A DNA stretch of 64,000 nt from Dendrobium chrysotoxum (Eukaryota; Streptophyta; Magnoliopsida; Asparagales; Orchidaceae): positions 20,662,228 to 20,726,227 of the forward strand of contig CM034304.1 of assembly GCA_019925795.1 (NCBI GenBank), read 5' to 3'. Positions 1 to 12,469 of this stretch are shown here, piece by piece; the stretch's first letter is position 1; the number at the start of each line of letters is the position of its first letter. Both the position numbers and the translations under genes were made by a program. The notes beneath the pieces were generated by a model, which was given only the letters and a program-made list of their open reading frames with translations, did no database searches and was not told where the DNA came from.

Positions 1-2042
1 TTGAGGTGCACCTCAAACCCACTGGGGCATACACCTCCTCAGACAATGTAAGGAGTATACCTTATGGTATGTCTTTGTTTCAAAATTATGCTGAGGAAGG
101 CCTTGAGGCAAACCTTTTATTGCACAATTTTAAACAAAGTTACAAAGTACTTAATGAAGAAGTTTTATAGAATGAAAATATTAAAAAATGACAAGTGTGA
201 AAAGAGACCTACACAAATAAGTTTGTTGTGACTAAAATGATCTATTTGAGATAGCATACCTTCTAATTAAAATCTTTACAATAATGGATTAGCAAGAGGA
301 AAGTAAAATTACAGATAATAAGTTGTTACACTTTGGAATTCATTCAACTACCCACTCATAAATACCATAATCTTATTTTATAGATTTTTTTTAGGGAAAA
401 CCTGCAAGGGGGCCTACATGTTGATTAAAAAAAGGATTACAAGGTCCTTAACAGGGACCTCGAGCTCTCTACTGCTCATAAGAGCTATAAGAAAATAAAA
501 AGAAGAACCTAAGAGCTCAAGTTCCCTCGTAATCAAAAGTACAAAAGAACCTAGTAACATTCTACGAGTGGCAAGCAGCCAAAACCCCAAAAAAAGGAAA
601 GAGCATCTGATAGGCCTTAAGCACATTCTTTCCACCAAAAAAATTAGTAACCTACAAAAAAGCACTAAAAGGATCCTGCAAAAAAAGGGAGTCAACAGAG
701 GGAAAAAGGCCAATGCGAATATATCAATGTAATTAAATTTCTGCTTAAAGCAGTCCTTGATATTCGTAGCAAGCAAATATTATTGAGGAAACAAAGGAAA
801 AATAACAATTAGCAAACTAGGAGGTGGTACATAAGGATAACAATTCAAACCACTATACCACAAAATCCAATATTGTACCGAAAGATGCATAGATAAAGGA
901 TAACTTTGCACATAAAAAGTATAGTAGAGATCGTTGAGCTTATCAAAAATAAGAGGCATATGAAAAATGGAATTTTGATCAACCACCGACCTGAATCATA
1001 AGACACCTCTCCATGCAAGAAAATCCCATAACATGTACCAGGATCAAAATAAGCAATGCCCAAATCAAACAAATAAACAGAAATGTAACTCTGCCAGAAA
1101 AAGTGATAGAAGAAAAGTTACGGCAGCATAAATACCAAGCCTGTAGAATATTATTTCTAGGGCAAGTATGATTCTAGCAGAGATGAGTACGAAGTAAACC
1201 CATATTCTCCATGGAAATAATCCTAACAGGAGTAAACTTGTGCTCCATTAATACATCCATTAAGCCACAAAACATATCCCAGTAATCATCAAATAGAGGT
1301 AATTAACGACCTTATAAATCTGAATAAGGCAATTATTCAAAGGCGGGCTGGCAAAAGTGTAATAAGCCTCACTGACAGTACAGAAGATTATGAAATTGAG
1401 TATATCAAAATCAAAATTGAAATTATCAAAAACTTTAAAAATAACCCATATATGGCTAAGACGCATAGTTTCTGAGCAATCATGTTGCCCAAACCCCAAG
1501 TGTCGTTCAATTCCCATGGCAATCCAAATTAAATAGTAAGGATTCACACCCCACAAAAACCCAAAAATTCATTGACGCTGAGCCAAGTACAACAACAATC
1601 AATCTCCAGTAAATCAACAATGATATAGCTACCCCAACTAATAATCTTATTTTATAGATGTATAAAAGGCAAGGGTCAAACAAGTGAGTAAACAGTTTCA
1701 AGTTTCACTTTCAACTAGAGGAGATTATGCCAACTAAAATGTAGTTATTTTGGACATGCAAAGAAGGTGGTAAAAATGGGGATGCAAAATTAATATAAAG
1801 TATATACCAAATGTTACATGAATAGAAGTTGTGTTAGAAGATAGGTTATTTAGTTTGCTAAAAAATAAATGCAAATTTTTCCAAATACAAGAGATCTAAA
1901 AATTTTGGGGTTGGGTTTGATAAAATAAGGAATGCATAGTAAGTTTTAGGTGAATTCTTTTTTCACTCCATAGGTCATTTTTAATGTATTCTAACTTGCA
2001 TGTTTTCAACTGAATTCCAAAATACACTGCCAGCTAACTCCA
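1..2042 (+). repeat. Left copy, part A, of a large inverted duplication
   Basis: Bases 1-366 and 1660-2036 match, in reverse complement, the continuous stretch 23489-24257. The match is read directly by eye over several hundred bases with scattered substitutions and small indels. Bases 1-16 are a perfect 16-bp palindrome (TTGAGGTG/CACCTCAA). This copy is interrupted by the retro-insert at 386-1640 and stops at the MITE-like element starting at 2043. The repeat may continue to the left of the window. The host sequence has no recognised coding function. Confidence 0.85.
386..1640 (-). mobile_element. Poly(A)-tailed retro-insert of unknown origin with 19-bp TSD
   Basis: The insert lies between two perfect copies of a 19-nt sequence (ATAATCTTATTTTATAGAT) at 367-385 and 1641-1659. 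The paired copy at 23489-24257 carries this site once and lacks the insert, so it shows the empty site. The insert begins on the plus strand with a T run (386-392), which is a short poly(A) tail on the minus strand. A poly(A) tail with a long target duplication is the hallmark of LINE-type target-primed insertion. The minus-strand reading frames are short, broken and hydrophobic, and I recognise no domain. It may be a 5'-truncated LINE or a retrocopied transcript. Its last 150 bases resemble in layout the 3' end of the minus-strand LINE near 12290. Confidence 0.75.
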
Positions 2043-2489
2043 CTAGAGATGTAAACAAGTCGAACAGAGCTCTTGTTACCCCTAGCTTGAGCTTGAACAT
2101 GATTAATTAATCAAGTTGGAGCTTGAGCTAAAGTTTATTTTTTAGAGCTAACTCATTTATAACAAAGAGATAAAATTATATGATTCAAGTAATTATTATA
2201 ATAAAATAATTAAAAGAATAAGAAATTAGAAGATGAATAATAAAGAATTATATGATATAAGAAAGTGAGATAATTTTTAAATATTTTATATAACCTATAC
2301 TTGAATTATTCTAATATTTAAGTGTACTTTATAGTAACATTTTTTAAATGAGTTAACTCACGAGCTAATGAGTCGAGTTGAGGTTGGCTCAAGCATGACT
2401 AGTTAACTCATCGAGCTCAGCTCATGTGCCATTAATAAAGCTGAGCCTGAGCTGACTCACGAGTTAGCTTGACTCACCAACACCCCTAG
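2043..2489. mobile_element. MITE-like non-autonomous DNA transposon, 447 bp
   Basis: The termini are related inverted repeats: the left end starts CTAGAGATGTAAACAAGTCG and the right end, reverse-complemented, starts CTAGGGGTGTTGGTGAGTC. Both sides carry ACTCCA (2037-2042 and 2490-2495), compatible with a target duplication. The interior is rich in GAGCT/GAGTTAACTC words and has no coding potential. The CTAGGGGTGTxxxCGAGTCGAGC type of end is common in plant non-autonomous hAT-like elements, but the family assignment is an inference. Confidence 0.6.
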
Positions 2490-2495
2490 ACTCCA

Positions 2496-3958
2496 TTCTT
2501 GCCATTTACCGTTGCCACCAACCACCTTCTAACACCACCTCCGACCACTAGCACTATCATCGTATGGTTTTACTAAATTTATTTTTTTCAACCCAACTAA
2601 AAAACATAATCACTTGCATTTATTTTACACTAATCCAAATAACTCCAAATATTTCAAATACATTGCTTTCCTTTTGCACTGTATTCTCTTTTACTCTGCA
2701 TTTCTTTTTCACCAACCAAACATTCACTTAAATGGTTTTAAGATTACATGAAACACTCAATATGAATGAACAAATAATAAAGAATCATAAAATAAATGAG
2801 CACACTCTATGCCTACCATAATTAATTAGAAAAGAAATCAAATTACCTTTTCATATTAGAACATTTCTAATAAAGGATAACTGCATTATCCCATGGTATT
2901 TAAAGCAAATCCAAACAATGATATGATATGCCTTAGCAGTCCTATTTAGCTTCAGGTTCATGAACATCTACTGCTCAAACTCTATAATAAAAGATTTATA
3001 TGGTGTAAATAGCTGATTTAAATTATTTTAATTGGCATTAAGGATTTAAGATCTAACTCAAATATTACCTAAACAACCCACACAACTTGATACAATCCCC
3101 TTAAATTAGATAGTGCTTCTCATACTCTCCCTTATATCTACTCATGTTATGCCAATATATTGTCCACAATCTTCTAGGAATATAATAACCAAGCTTTTTG
3201 ATAAGCTTCAATCTTACCACAGGCATGATAATATCATAAATTCTATTTAAATATCAGTAATTCAAGAGCTTTAGAAGTTAAGAGAAACACTCCCCTTCAT
3301 TTGAATATGCTATCTAGTCTTCAGTACTTTAAGTACAGAACTCTAATTTTATACTCCAGTTATGAGGCCCAATTCTTTATGATAGGGCAGCTATTTTACT
3401 TTTTGTTATGGCTAGACTATAGTTTGCCTTTCTTTTTTCTTAGTTCTACAGTTTTGCTACCAATTGTGTATCGTTTTAACATATATTTGTGCTACCAATA
3501 GGTGATTGACTCTATTCTTCTTAAATTTTATTGGTTTTTAGTAGTCTAGATAGAGGTTTTATTCCACACATCCAACTAAAATTCCTATGAAAAATAAAGT
3601 TTCAACAAATAACCATTAAAATGTATTTGTGCAACGAAGGCCACTCGATATTGTTTTTAGTTTTAGGAATATGTTGATCATTGATAAGTTTAACATTCCA
3701 TTCTTTTATTGTTATAAAGTACATATTTATGTAAACTATTATGAAAAGTAGGATTAAGGCTACTTGAACCAACGGTGTTGTGTCAGAATCGGGTGGATGT
3801 AGGCATTTGATAACTCGAGCTCAATTTGGGAGTTGTCAAGGTGTCGCGGTTCGTGTGGTATAGACAATCAACGATAACTTCTTGTGAGAATGCACCAGAG
3901 CCATCAAATTTCAAAATAATTGTAATTGTAAGTCATATTTTTCTATTCTCCAATTGTT
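2496..3958. other. Non-coding AT-rich stretch
   Basis: I see no supportable gene. The stretch contains a CCACC-rich patch near 2510-2560 and long AT-rich runs. The short reading frame at 3301-3501 has no recognisable domain. 3730-3935 is slightly richer in CG dinucleotides but shows nothing I can identify. Confidence 0.5.
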
Positions 3959-4970
3959 TTATATACGAACAATTTTTTTATGATCGGGCTTAGGAACATG
4001 GCGATGCATGATTTTTAGTTTTGCTGACGTGCTGACAGTTTTTATTATTATTATATACAATAATCTCAATAAGTCATCAAGTATCTGAATTGTTCTTTTA
4101 GATTGACCATTCGTCTGAGTATGGAAAGCCATACTAAAGTCGAGGACAAACTTTTCGGATGCCATATAATCTGATAATCTCTTTCACATACAACCGTGCC
4201 AATTTGTCTACTGAGTCATTTTGCTTGATAGAAAAAAATGAGCTGATTTAGTCAATCTATCAATAATCACCCAACTACTGTCATGCCCTTGTTTGGATCT
4301 ACCAAATCCCATAACAAAATGCATTGCAATATCTTCCCACTTCCACTCAGGGATAGCTAATGATTGCAATAGTCCACTAGGTTGTTGATATTTAACTTTC
4401 ACAATTTGGCATGCTTTACACTTAGACACATATTTATAAACATCTTTCTTCAACCTGGACACCAAAAAAATAGTTTTAAATTCTATACATTTTGGTATTG
4501 CCTGATGAATTATATAGCCAGAGTGATGAGCTTCCTACAAAAGTTTCTTTCTTAATTTTGTATCACTGGGTAGCCGCAGTTGAGATTTATGCTTAATGAC
4601 TTCATCAGCATCAACAAAAAGATCTAGCATATTCCTTGACTGAGCCTGCTTAATTAACATTGGATACTTAATATCAACCTTTTGAGCTTCTTTGATTCAA
4701 TCTGTTAAACTTAGTTTTACTATAATTTGATGTAAGTATTCCACATTTTTTAAATCTCTAACCTTCAATTACAGATTTTTCATTTTCTAGATCAATTGAA
4801 CCTCTTGAGTTATCATCCAATCATCATTCCTGTGGAATTACGACTCGAAACATTAGCCATAATGTTAGTTTTTATATGACAATAATGAATGTCCACATTA
4901 TAATCCTTTATTAACTCCAACCATCTTCTTTATCTCACGTTTAGTTTTTTCTATGAACATGTATATTTTA
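3959..4970 (-). pseudogene. Ty3/gypsy pol remnant: RNase H end plus integrase
   Basis: Read on the minus strand from 4970 down, the order is the C-terminal end of RNase H (RRWLELIKDYNVDIHY, then the NVVADALSR-like NIMANVSSR), a linker, the integrase zinc finger (AHHSGYIIH followed by CKAC) and the start of the integrase core (4208-4465, WVIIDRLTKSAHF). At 3959-4165 is the segment around the third catalytic residue (FHTQTNGQSKRT, normally FHPQTDGQSERT). Stops and frameshifts break it, and the core between the two parts is shortened. Gag, protease and most of RT are absent. The order and wording fit the chromovirus/Tekay-like branch of plant gypsy elements, but the lineage is uncertain. Confidence 0.8.
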
Positions 4971-4971
4971 A

Positions 4972-4983
4972 GCTCTGATATCA
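4972..4983 (-). other. Gypsy primer-binding-site remnant fused to RNase H codons
   Basis: On the minus strand this reads TGATATCAGAGC, one base from the usual initiator-Met tRNA primer binding site (TGGTATCAGAGC). It lies a few bases inside the LTR end (GGGGTGTGACA at about 4989-4999). Immediately downstream, however, the sequence continues as RNase H codons (the QSLKY region) instead of a gag leader, so the site is at once a PBS remnant and part of the RNase H frame. Confidence 0.6.
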
Positions 4984-4988
4984 ATTTC

Positions 4989-6700
4989 TGTCACACCCCA
5001 TTTTGACCCCCTTCAGTCAACTTGGAATGCAATAGATAAGAAGAATCTGAACAGATATATCTCTCACTATCAATCATCCTAAATTCCTTCTATCATAATC
5101 GGTTTAGTAGAAAAAATCTATTCGGACTATACTAGCACAATGCATTTTTCAGTTTTAACAATTGTTCTTCATAATTCATATTTATAAGATTATTCATAAC
5201 TTATCAAATAAAATACAAAATTTACTAAACTTGTCAAATAAAATTTATATATCCAAAGCCTAACTATATAGTTTCCTACTCTAACTTATATGCACAACCA
5301 AAACATATGTACACAAAAAATATGGTCAACCTCCTACCTAGAGCCTCGTTGGCTCTTTACAACAACAAATACTTCTAATGAGCCAAAGCTCAATGAAATA
5401 CATAACCATAGTATAAGAAAAAATAAACATAAAATTTGTAATCCAATGTAAATAATATTGAGATTTCTATAAGAATCATAAGCTGTACAAGAAATCAAAG
5501 CATATTTAACTTTTCAGATTTCACACTATGTTTATTTTCCAATATCTTAGGCAAATCATATGATGACTATGGCTTTTGTACAATTACAACTCTCATTCCA
5601 GGTTGGGTCTGAATTCTCAACTTTTAGAAGTGAGAGTGCAGCTCTCTTTTTCAAGGTTGAATTTGAGTTTTAAACTTTTAGAATTGAGAGTTGGGTACCT
5701 CCTGTATGGTCCCTAAGGCTTACCTCGTCATGTCCTTCTCCTTTTACTTGTGTGGGTCTATCCCCCATAATATGTTTTCCAGTTTTTTCCTTTTCATTAA
5801 TATTCAATTGTTAGTGTCATTTTATAGTATCACATTCAGCATTTAATGTTTATCAAATAACTAAATTTAATGGTTAACTAACCAGTAAACAAATAACCTG
5901 CTTATTATAAAATTATTGGCTACCATAATTACCATAAATATATAAAATGCTCTCATTTCCTATATTTCATTTTGGGTATCTCACCTTGTTATGAGTTTGT
6001 TCTCCTATGATACTCAGACATCTTTTCCTCTTGCAAACAACATAAAGCATACATTTTTGCCTTTTAAAAATGCATTCCAATAAAATATAACAAGGTATAA
6101 TACCAAAAGACTGTAAATTTTTACCTCAAATAAATTTGATATTCAATTCAACCTCCCTTCCTTTCCTAACCTCTTTCCCCTACTTCCTTTTCTTCCCTTT
6201 TTCCTTTATAACTTTACTATATTTTGAAATTTTCAACTCCTAGCTGCCACAACCCTTCCACCTACTACTTCACTACTTGCTCATGACTGCTTCACATCTA
6301 TAGAGAATCAGCTGGGGAAAATGGCATGGGAAGGAAAGGCTTAATAGGCTAATGCTTACTTCACTTAATTATATAATAATATAATATCTCTAATGCTTTT
6401 CCCACTACTGTCTTCCCAATACACTCTTAGTCGTTGATTGCATCAGGTCGTGGCATGTAGGTAAGTGGAAAAGGCTTATTTAAAAAAAAACAATCTAATA
6501 TAGTACAACATTCAATTAAATGTTCATTAACCATGCTTGCTTCAAAAAACTTAATTAGCTTTTAATTAACTATTAATTAAATTTTAAATAACTATTAAAT
6601 GAATGCCTATACATATGTACTATTACACTGATATTTTTTATATACTTCTATATATCAAATGGATCGAAATTAAAAAAATAGAATTTAATGAAAACATATT
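4989..6700 (-). repeat. Probable Ty3/gypsy LTR (right edge not determined)
   Basis: The left edge on the plus strand is TGTCACACCCCATTTTGAC at 4989, the reverse of the GGGGTGTGACA end typical of many plant gypsy LTRs, and it sits next to a PBS-like site. The interior contains phrases usual for these LTRs, such as GAGCCTCGTTGGCTC near 5341. I could not find a convincing outer end. A related-looking GGGAGGTGTGAT string lies at about 6711, so the right boundary is approximate. Confidence 0.5.
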
Positions 6701-8570
6701 TGATATTTTAGGGAGGTGTGATAAAATGGGGTAAATTTTGATCAAAAAATTATGCTTATATTTTTCAAAAATTTTGGGTATTATACCAATAGCAATTAAA
6801 AACATTCTCCCTAAGTGCCACTTAAAGAAATTTAAGGAACCACTTCCTCCCACTTAGAAAACTCAAGTCTCAAGTCCCTAGCCATCGAAACATGAATTTA
6901 ATTTGGATGCCTTTAATGTTAGCCCATAGCAAACATAAACTATGCTCAAATGCATTCAAAAACATTCATGTCAATTCACCAACACAAGTTTGTTCTTTTG
7001 TTAATTACCACACATCTTATACTAAAACTTGCAAAGGGCCTCAATTACTTCATCTACGCCCTTCAAATCATTCCAGAAGAATATTGCAAACCTAGGGACT
7101 ATTTGAACTTACAAATTTACTCCAATTTCTTCTTCCAAATTATAAAACTAATCCAAATTGCTTTTCAAAACTATGAGAATGTTCCTTGAACCTAAAATTT
7201 TGTAATAAGTCTAAAAATGTTCAAAATTGCATAGAGGACTGTAATAATTCCAAGAAAACATAGAAAGGTCATATGACTTCTTAAAAACTATTCATATGAC
7301 TCGCTTGACATTCTTAAATTATGAAAATATTCTTTTTAATTAACAAAGTAGAACATATGCACCTCTAAACTACTCAATTATAAAAGAAAACAAAATTATT
7401 TATGACTTTGCTCTTGTAAATGCTATTAATTTAATGATATTTTTTCACATCTGATAAAATAATTTTAAAATATCAAAACTATTTAAAAAAATAAAAGTTG
7501 ATAAAATTTTTTGAGGAAATTCAAAGAAGCCTGTGTGATCATTTGCTCTTCATTTGTCTTTACTTAGTTAATTAAGATACTTTGAGAAGAACATAATTGA
7601 CCTAATAAATCATTATTTATTAAGTGGTATACACTAAGGATCCAAGTCACTCTAACTATCGTAACAGATAGATCCTAGTTAACTCAGTCATCTTTGGTTG
7701 ATTAATAATCATTCCTAGATAATGTAAGGTGGACTCATAACAAAATTTGTGGGAGCACACTGATAAAATAATTTCTGAATATTCACTAAGAAGGTTAGTT
7801 TATGTGACCTTATGCAACTAAATGTTGTATTGCATGATCCAAAACTTATTTGATGAAGAAAATAGTCACCTTGCTTTATGTAGAGGCCCAAGAATATGAT
7901 GATACTTTAAAAAATATGGGTAAAAATGCACAGAATAGAGCATAAGGCTATAATAAGTGAACCATGTAAAGCTTGTATAGCTCCCAATTTTCTCCTAAAA
8001 GAATGGTGTAAATCCCAAATGGTGAAAATGAAGTGTCAGGCTATGAGGTAGTATATTGAACAACATTACATCGCACTGAAAAGAATTCTAAGCACCAATA
8101 TAAGCACATCAATACATTGATAAGCATTTTATTACACCACTGAGCATGCTATTGCACCACTGCAATGAATATGATGTAAATAGAACATTATTGTAAATAT
8201 GAACTACTAACAAATGGCTACAAGGCCACTAATGCTACAATGACCATAACATTCAATTAAAGGTTATCATGTCACTCAAAGGCAATCTATTCAAAGGGTT
8301 ACCATGCTACCTAATGCCAAATGATATCTTCCATTCAAATTAGTTGAGAAAAGCTAATAGCCTTAAAAGACATGTAATATTGGCTGCTTCATGCTTAGAA
8401 GTTGGTAGTTGCCACCAATGAAAATCAATCATAAGCCCAATTATCAACACTTTGTCCCCCCTATGATGATCATTACACTCTACAAGAGACTCACATAAAA
8501 AGGTAGTTTAGAGTTCACTCCAAAACTTTTGCCCCATTAGGGAATCAGTTTGAATGATCTCGAACATTCA

Positions 8571-8736
8571 AACTTTTGAATAATTTACTCCAAGGTAAGT
8601 GACTAAGTTTAAGCTCTCAATCCATTTGAAATGGCTTCTATCATTAGCCCTAGGAGGTGAGACACAATTCTAACTTTTAAATCATTTACTCCAAGGCATG
8701 TGACTAAGTTTAAGCTCAAAATCCATTTGAAATGGC
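8571..8736. repeat. Two-copy direct repeat, spacing 101 bp
   Basis: 8571-8635 and 8672-8736 are 65-bp copies differing at a few positions. Both run from AACTTTT through TTTACTCCAAGG and TGACTAAGTTTAAGCTC to CCATTTGAAATGGC. The final palindromic CCATTTGAAATGG is present in both. Confidence 0.8.
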
Positions 8737-8740
8737 AATC

Positions 8741-8762
8741 GCTACATTTTTGGGCTATTACA
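8741..8762 (+). other. LTR-end-like sequence
   Basis: GCTACATTTTTGGGCTATTA followed by CA resembles the 3' end of many plant gypsy LTRs (GGGCTATTACA). No matching start, PBS or coding remnant was found nearby, so this is only a hint that an LTR scrap lies to the left. Confidence 0.25.
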
Positions 8763-11700
8763 TCTACATACATTAATACTCATTGCCAATAAGCACTTTT
8801 CTAGGGAAAATCAAGATCTACCTTAAATATCTTTCCCTTGGCATAAATGTTCACCCACTGTCTTCTAGCAAGGATTGTTTTGAATAAAAGGGCTCCAAAT
8901 GTGACATCCAACAATCACATTCAAAGCTCCATGACTCAATGTCAAAAATCAATGTGAAAAAAATTTCTTGATTCAAATGTTAATACTAATAGCAATTCAT
9001 CTATAATTCAATAAAATGTAGTCCACCTAAATGAAGGAATAATAAGACCCACTCATGGTTTACAATCACCCTCACATCCACTTCCCAAGCCAAGTTAAGA
9101 TGATTTTAACGAGACCTACAAAATTTAATTTGTGTAAGATGAGTAAAACCATGTAATCTCCCCATATGTACAAGTGTTGTGTCACACTCGACTGGGAAAG
9201 TTAACCATAAGATCTTGCAATCATAGGGAGTTTTAAACTCATAAGATGGACAAAAAATAATATATGAAATATGCCCTTTTCGTATTATGAATTGTTTACG
9301 CTTCACAACAACTTATTATTTTACTTAAGTTTGACTGTATTATGAAACTTGTGATCTACATGCATTTAGATTTTTTTAATACCATAACATACTTTTTATT
9401 TTGTTAATTTTAATTGGACATTTTATCCCCACCACCACTACTACCCCCCACCCCAACCCCCCTCTTTTCTCTTAGTTTATATTCACAAAGCTATAAATGT
9501 TTAGAAGCATCAAAATTCTAAAGGGACATACATGCATATAAAGGATTAATAATAATTGAATAGAAGTACAAAAATAAAATATTAGTATATATTGTAATTA
9601 TCTTTGTTTTAATCTACTAGAATTTTTACCTTTGCCATGGTAGGATTTAGCATCATAACAAAAGTAAAATAGGTCACACATGAATGATAGACCATAAAAA
9701 GTTATGTTTGTATCAATACAACTAATAAAAAGGGTTTCATATTCTACTATTGAAAAATCTCAATACTTTATTTAAAAAAATATAAACAAATCCCTCATTT
9801 TAAATTACACTTAAATTTTGTTTACATTTTTTTATTTCCTAATATAATCAAATCTACACATTTATAGTCTAACCCGATTTTCATTATATATTTTTCTAGC
9901 AGATTTATTCCTTGATCCTCCATTCTATTTTATTGAAAGAAACTACATTAATGATGTTTTATTTTTATTTGGATTTTAAAAAAAAAAATCTACATGTATC
10001 CTTCCAATCTTTTTTCAAGGAAAAAAAATGATATGCCAGACATCTTTTCCTCCCTTCTCTCCTAATTTTAACATTCTATTTTTTTATAAATGAAGTTGCA
10101 ACAGATATTTTTTCTCTCATAAAATTCACCTCAATTATTTAAACATATATTTCTAAAATCTTTTTTCCCAACAAGATGCACAAGTTATCATATATTTCTC
10201 CATTTCTTAAATCATTCAAATTATGTATTATTATACCTATCATTTTTTTCTTGGTGAGAATTTGGGTACAACAAATGTCATATTTTTCATTTTAATGTCA
10301 TAATACCATAGTACTCAAATACCCCCCTCCTCCCTCTCAAATTCCCATCTCTGAACTACATTAAACTTCGGAACTGGGAAGGTTTAATACCAAAAGTTAT
10401 GCATATTCTTATAAGAAGTTTTTCTATGAAGTTAATTAGCTAGCTTATGTCATCCAATAAATACATTTAATGATATAATCACTAATAATAATTGGTGAAA
10501 AATGCCTCTCAAGCTACTTATCATAGAAAAATATGCTTATGCTTTTAAATAGTGATTAAAATTAAATTAATCATAACTAGGAGTTTTAAGTATCAGGTAG
10601 GAGTCAATCAACTACTTAATATTTAAGAAGAAATCAACTTATTTAATTAGCTATGTAGCAAGCCATAATTATCGAAAATCGGTCACAACTTATAAATATA
10701 TTAAGTGTATAGCTATGTATAATAACAAATAAAACAAACAATTGCAGAACTACCTCCAATAGCAACATTGCAGAATAATGAACTATAGAAATGGATTTCC
10801 AAACAAACTAAAAGACTAGTATTCACATATTAGAGGATTAATAGGTGGTCCTAGACTACAAAAAGTTATTCATAACAAAATTCAATAGGATCAATATGCT
10901 TTCCACTACTCTTTAAGAATTAAGGTTAATTAAGTAAATATATTCAAGTAGAAGATAATAAATGAATATATAAGCAAGCAAGTTGGTTCAAATATAATTT
11001 GGGATGATTAGTCTTTCTGTGTAAGTTAGTGAAGGCATAGTTATAGCAATGTTAGGCACTTTTTGAAAATTTAAATTCAAATAAATTTTATTAGCTATTC
11101 AAAACCTTAGGATTACCCACATGAAGTATTTTGGAGAAATCCCAACCAATGATAGACTTTAGAAATCAAATCAATATATATACATATTAATACCACAATA
11201 AAATGCTTAATCTCTCCAAAGCCAACTCTACCAGTACCTTGCTAATTATCTCTTAAACTGTATGGCATCCCTATAATTCATGCCATTGAGTGATTGATTG
11301 TTGCTACTTCAATAACTACTTACTAAAGCATAGGAAATTGATAAATAATCCCATTGACGAATCATTATGAAGCATTTTTATTATAAGCATCTATTTCTAT
11401 AGTACCACAATGAACATAACAGAATCTACAGTAGAAAATTACCAAGATGGAATCCCTTGGTGCAAAAGAATAGAAAACCAACCTCTTTCGCATTCACAAG
11501 TATGAAAACCAAATTGATTAGGACATTTATAGCAGGAAGATAGCTAGCCAATCAATAGATGAAGACTAAAACTAAAATTTGGGAAGATACAAATCAATTT
11601 CTTCTCTTCCTAATTCAAGTATAGACAAAAGATGAAATGCTCAAGCATATTATTCACCTGTTTCAAATGATGCTTTCATTTACTTCTTTGGAGGCAGAAC

Positions 11701-12469
11701 ACAACATTGGCCACATAAATTTTTTAAGACAACTACAACAATGTTCAAAACATAAACATCGACATATCATTTTTCTCCATAAGGTATTAAATTTATTAAT
11801 TCAATTATGCAATGAGTACAAAAATTCTTCATTTCTGCAAGGCAGGCAACATCATTTCCATAATCTCAAATAAAAGATTCATAAGTAAATTATCCGAGTA
11901 TGCATCGTATAACTTGCTAACATAGTTACAGTAGAATAAAAAATAAGTATTTAACAAGTCAATAGAAAAATAATCTAGCATCTTCCAAGTGCAAAAGTTT
12001 TTAAAGAATCTAGTTTTATAGATTGTCCTAAAAGAGATAAAAAAAATGACCTTTTGCTTCCCTTTTTTGTTTATTTAGTACCACTATAAGCTTCTTAAAG
12101 CCATGCCTCTACCCTAGCAACCAAGTAATCACCTTCTTTATCATCATATAGCCATATGTATATTACATTTGCCATTATAAAAGTGAAATGGATAAATCAT
12201 AAATCATATGCCCCCTTTATCATGAGCATGTAAGGAAAATGATTGAACTTCTCTTAACATACTTTTCTTTTCTTTTCTTTTTGGGAAAATTTGGGCAGAG
12301 CCCGATTTATAAATGAAACAAAGTTACAAAAATATGAAAACAAAAGCTCACTATAAAGGAATTACAAGTAAAAAGAAAGAAAAAGAACCCCCAAGACAAA
12401 AACACCCAAGCCAAGAAAATGGGTGAAGGGGGTAAATAGGACTTAGGTGATCAAAGGCCAACAATTGGA

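Larger units (their letters stand above)
6701..12261. other. AT-rich DNA without recognisable genes
   Basis: Short reading frames in this stretch (for example 6950-7189, 9106-9306 and 11637-11873) carry no domain and look random. Notable items are annotated separately: a 101-bp-spaced duplication at 8571-8736 and an LTR-like end at 8741-8762. A C-rich patch lies at 9431-9461. Otherwise I see only AT-rich sequence, consistent with decayed repeats. Confidence 0.5.

Noticed and set aside
414..1072. Hydrophobic minus-strand frames as membrane proteins
   Set aside because: They are short, in different frames and lie inside the retro-insert. The hydrophobicity follows from T-rich codons.
6892..7189. 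Two overlapping plus-strand frames
   Set aside because: No domain and no codon bias; expected by chance in AT-rich DNA.
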